From: Anseranas semipalmata
Lineage: Eukaryota > Chordata > Aves > Anseriformes > Anseranatidae
DNA length: 64,000 nucleotides
Direction: 5' to 3'
NCBI GenBank assembly: GCA_013399115.1
Contig: VXAA01005253.1
Location: forward strand, 62,001 to 126,000
Positions 61,901-64,000 of this stretch are shown one piece after another (position 1 is the first letter of the stretch; each line of letters begins with the position of its first letter). The notes beneath the pieces are model-generated. The model searched no databases. It was not told the DNA's origin and saw only the letters and a list, made by a program, of their open reading frames with translations. The position numbers and the translations under genes were made by a program.

Positions 61901-64000
61901 GGGGGAAATAGCACACTGAATACTAGTAGCTGATAGCACAACTTGCAGTTTCTGAGTAAGATACATAAAAACACTCTAAACGCACTTATTCGGTGAAGAA
62001 GTGCTGCTATGTAACGTCTCTTTGAAACCCAGAAGCAATCCAGGTACTTCAGCATCTCACTGTGCTTGGGTTACTTAGGTCTGATGATCAGCCATGGCAC
62101 AGCATCATATTAGCAGTGTGACTCTGGTGACATCTATGCTAAGACACAAATGCGCCCAGGAGAACTGGGTGGGACTGAGGCCAACTGATATGAAGCAGTC
62201 TGCACGTGTACCATTAAAACCTCTTGCCTTCCAAACCAGCTTGGCAAGTGGTCTTCTGCGAATGGCCGCTGGCCCATGGTAACATGGTAAAACAAGTCCC
62301 TGGTGCATGGTAAAACACACCCATGAATCCCACAGGAGAGCTAGATGGCCCCATCCAAACTCATGGCATCGACCATTTTAAGTATTCAAGAGCACGGACA
62401 ACTCTGTCTCAGAGCTCAGGAACACCCACCCCCACAGGCTGTTTAATGCACTACTATAGCTAGAAGTAGAGTTCCTGAGCCAAACAACAACTCCACAAGG
62501 CAGTCTGCTGTGTAAGATGAACACATCTCTCAAGTTATTTTAACACACTACCACACCATGCTTTGCCCAAGGTCCCCATTGCCAAGACTCCTTAATCCCC
62601 AGAAAAACAAACAAACAAACAAAACAAACACTATCATGTAACGTTTACTAGCTCTTCTGTTGTCTACATCCTTAGGCTTGTCTAGGACCACTGGTATGGT
62701 ACCTGCTGTATTCACATTTTTCCCTGCCTTCTCTGCCTACAGTTGTTTCATATTTCACTGTTTCATATAAGAGCTGTATTTAACAGCTTCTTTGCCTTCC
62801 CTCCCCCAGAAAGTGCTCCACAGGGCACACAGGAGGATTTTATAGCAGTTAAAGCACAATGTGTGAGTCAGATTTAGGTTTGTAGCTCTGTCTTGGGTCT
62901 CTTCTCACCAAATTCCTGGGGGTCAGATTGCAATCTGCTTCTCTAATATCAATCCAACACAAACCCATTACCTTCATAGTACTTCTACTTGTGTAATCAA
63001 GACGACTGCAATGAAATAACTCAGAGCAGCTCGTCTCAAAACACCTTGCTCTGGATTCCCAGTAGAGCGATGAAGTCAGAGGATGGATTCCCACAACTCA
63101 GCTGCCACTACCACACTGAAGAGCTTATTACCAAGAATAAGGTTTGAGGCCCCATGTGAGAGACATCATCATCATCATTGTCATCACCATCATCGTCGTC
63201 GTTGTCATTATCATCATATCAGGACGAAGTGTTGCTTCTAACCTTCCAAAATGGATCTGATGAGGCAGGACCATGCTGTGTTCGGGTTAGTACCCTCGCC
63301 TTGGCACCCCGTTCACCACTCAGCCACACCACATTCCCAGAGGGATGCGTCAGGATGCAGGTAGCACGCATCTACGTGCATGATAGCATGCACCTACGCA
63401 TCCAAAGCCAAGGGACTGAGTCACCCTCCCGGGGTCCTGTTCCTCTTCCACGGTTACCTGAGAGAAGCCTCATTCCCTGCTGAGACCTAGCCATCATGGC
63501 TATCAGTACAGATCTCCTGGCCAGCAGAACATGATTTACAGTCTGTTTCAATATCGCTTTCAGTGCCCAGCCCCTGTGCAACACACTAGTAGGTCTGCCT
63601 ACCTATAGGTTCAATGAAACAGCTTCACTTCAGTGATTAAATCTGATCAGAAAGGGTGCCTCAGCCCCAATTCATGACAAAAAGCTCAACTTTACATTGT
63701 TTGAATGTCAAATCACAAACAAATTGTATAGCTTGACATGTCCAGAATGATGGATATATAGGAAGTGAAAGTTTCAGAAAAAAAAAAAAATAGAAAAAAG
63801 CCCCAAGGTTAAAAAAAAAAACAAAAAAACAAAAAAACTCAAAATAGGTTCCACCTTCTATGATTTGTATTCCTGAGAGTTTCTCATAAATGGATGAAAT
63901 CTGTGACAAGACACTGACTTGTTATATTGAAGGACCACCATACAGGTGACAAAGTCTTAAGTGTTGAAACCGTTTAAGCTAGAAGAATATGACAACAACA
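58915..64000 (-). other. FAM124A: FAM124A first intron (partial)
   Basis: From the acceptor of the 32-nt exon to the window edge. I looked for a GC-rich first exon with an ATG and a phase-2 donor on the minus strand and found none that I trust; the GC-richer patch at 60.03-60.14 kb does not encode a FAM124A-like N-terminus. No promoter or CpG island is visible, so the gene start lies further right. Simple repeats are present near 62603 and 63164. Confidence 0.7.
63164..63220. repeat. Degenerate (ATC)n/(GTC)n trinucleotide repeat
   Basis: About 19 triplets of CAT, CAC and CGT type (TCATCATCATCATTGTCATC...), imperfect, ending near 63220. Intronic microsatellite. Confidence 0.9.

Overview
This window is vertebrate nuclear DNA, almost certainly avian. 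It is AT-rich, sparsely genic and intron-dominated. It carries several CR1 LINE fragments with the typical bird 3' tail (ATTCTATG-like octamers or ATTCT pentamers) and a few very decayed MIR-like SINE traces. There are no prokaryotic features: no operons, CRISPR arrays or plasmid functions. The species cannot be told from the sequence.

Two protein-coding genes are supported, both on the minus strand and both incomplete here. FAM124A covers the right half: a 32-nt exon (58883-58914), a 740-nt exon (39690-40429) and the last coding exon with its stop (27704-28507). Splice sites are GT-AG and the reading phases join exactly. Its first exon must lie to the right of the window. The first coding exon of SERPINE3, a serpin, is at 2805-3102; the remaining exons must lie to the left. 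The order FAM124A then SERPINE3 on one strand matches human 13q14.3, where INTS6 follows.

Layout from left to right: SERPINE3 intron (1-2804); SERPINE3 coding exon; about 24.6 kb of intergenic DNA with a possible TATA promoter, a 647-bp perfect octamer satellite, a CRE pair and a cluster of broken CR1 copies at 21-24 kb; FAM124A 3' UTR and last exon; an 11.2-kb intron with a well-preserved CR1 tail and an odd run of minus-strand ORFs at 34.4-35.6 kb; FAM124A large exon; an 18.5-kb intron with a foldback element, a palindromic AP-2-like site and another CR1; the small exon; then the partial first intron to 64000.

The two genes are neighbours by conserved synteny and no joint function can be inferred. 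SERPINE3 is a predicted secreted serine-protease inhibitor. FAM124A is uncharacterised, but its large exon reads like a VOC/glyoxalase-type fold followed by a serine-rich tail. I found no convincing new biological system. The best second-look items are the octamer array, the near-identical 121-bp duplication 2.5 kb apart, the foldback element at 41 kb, the FAM124A fold idea and the 34.4-35.6 kb ORF run.
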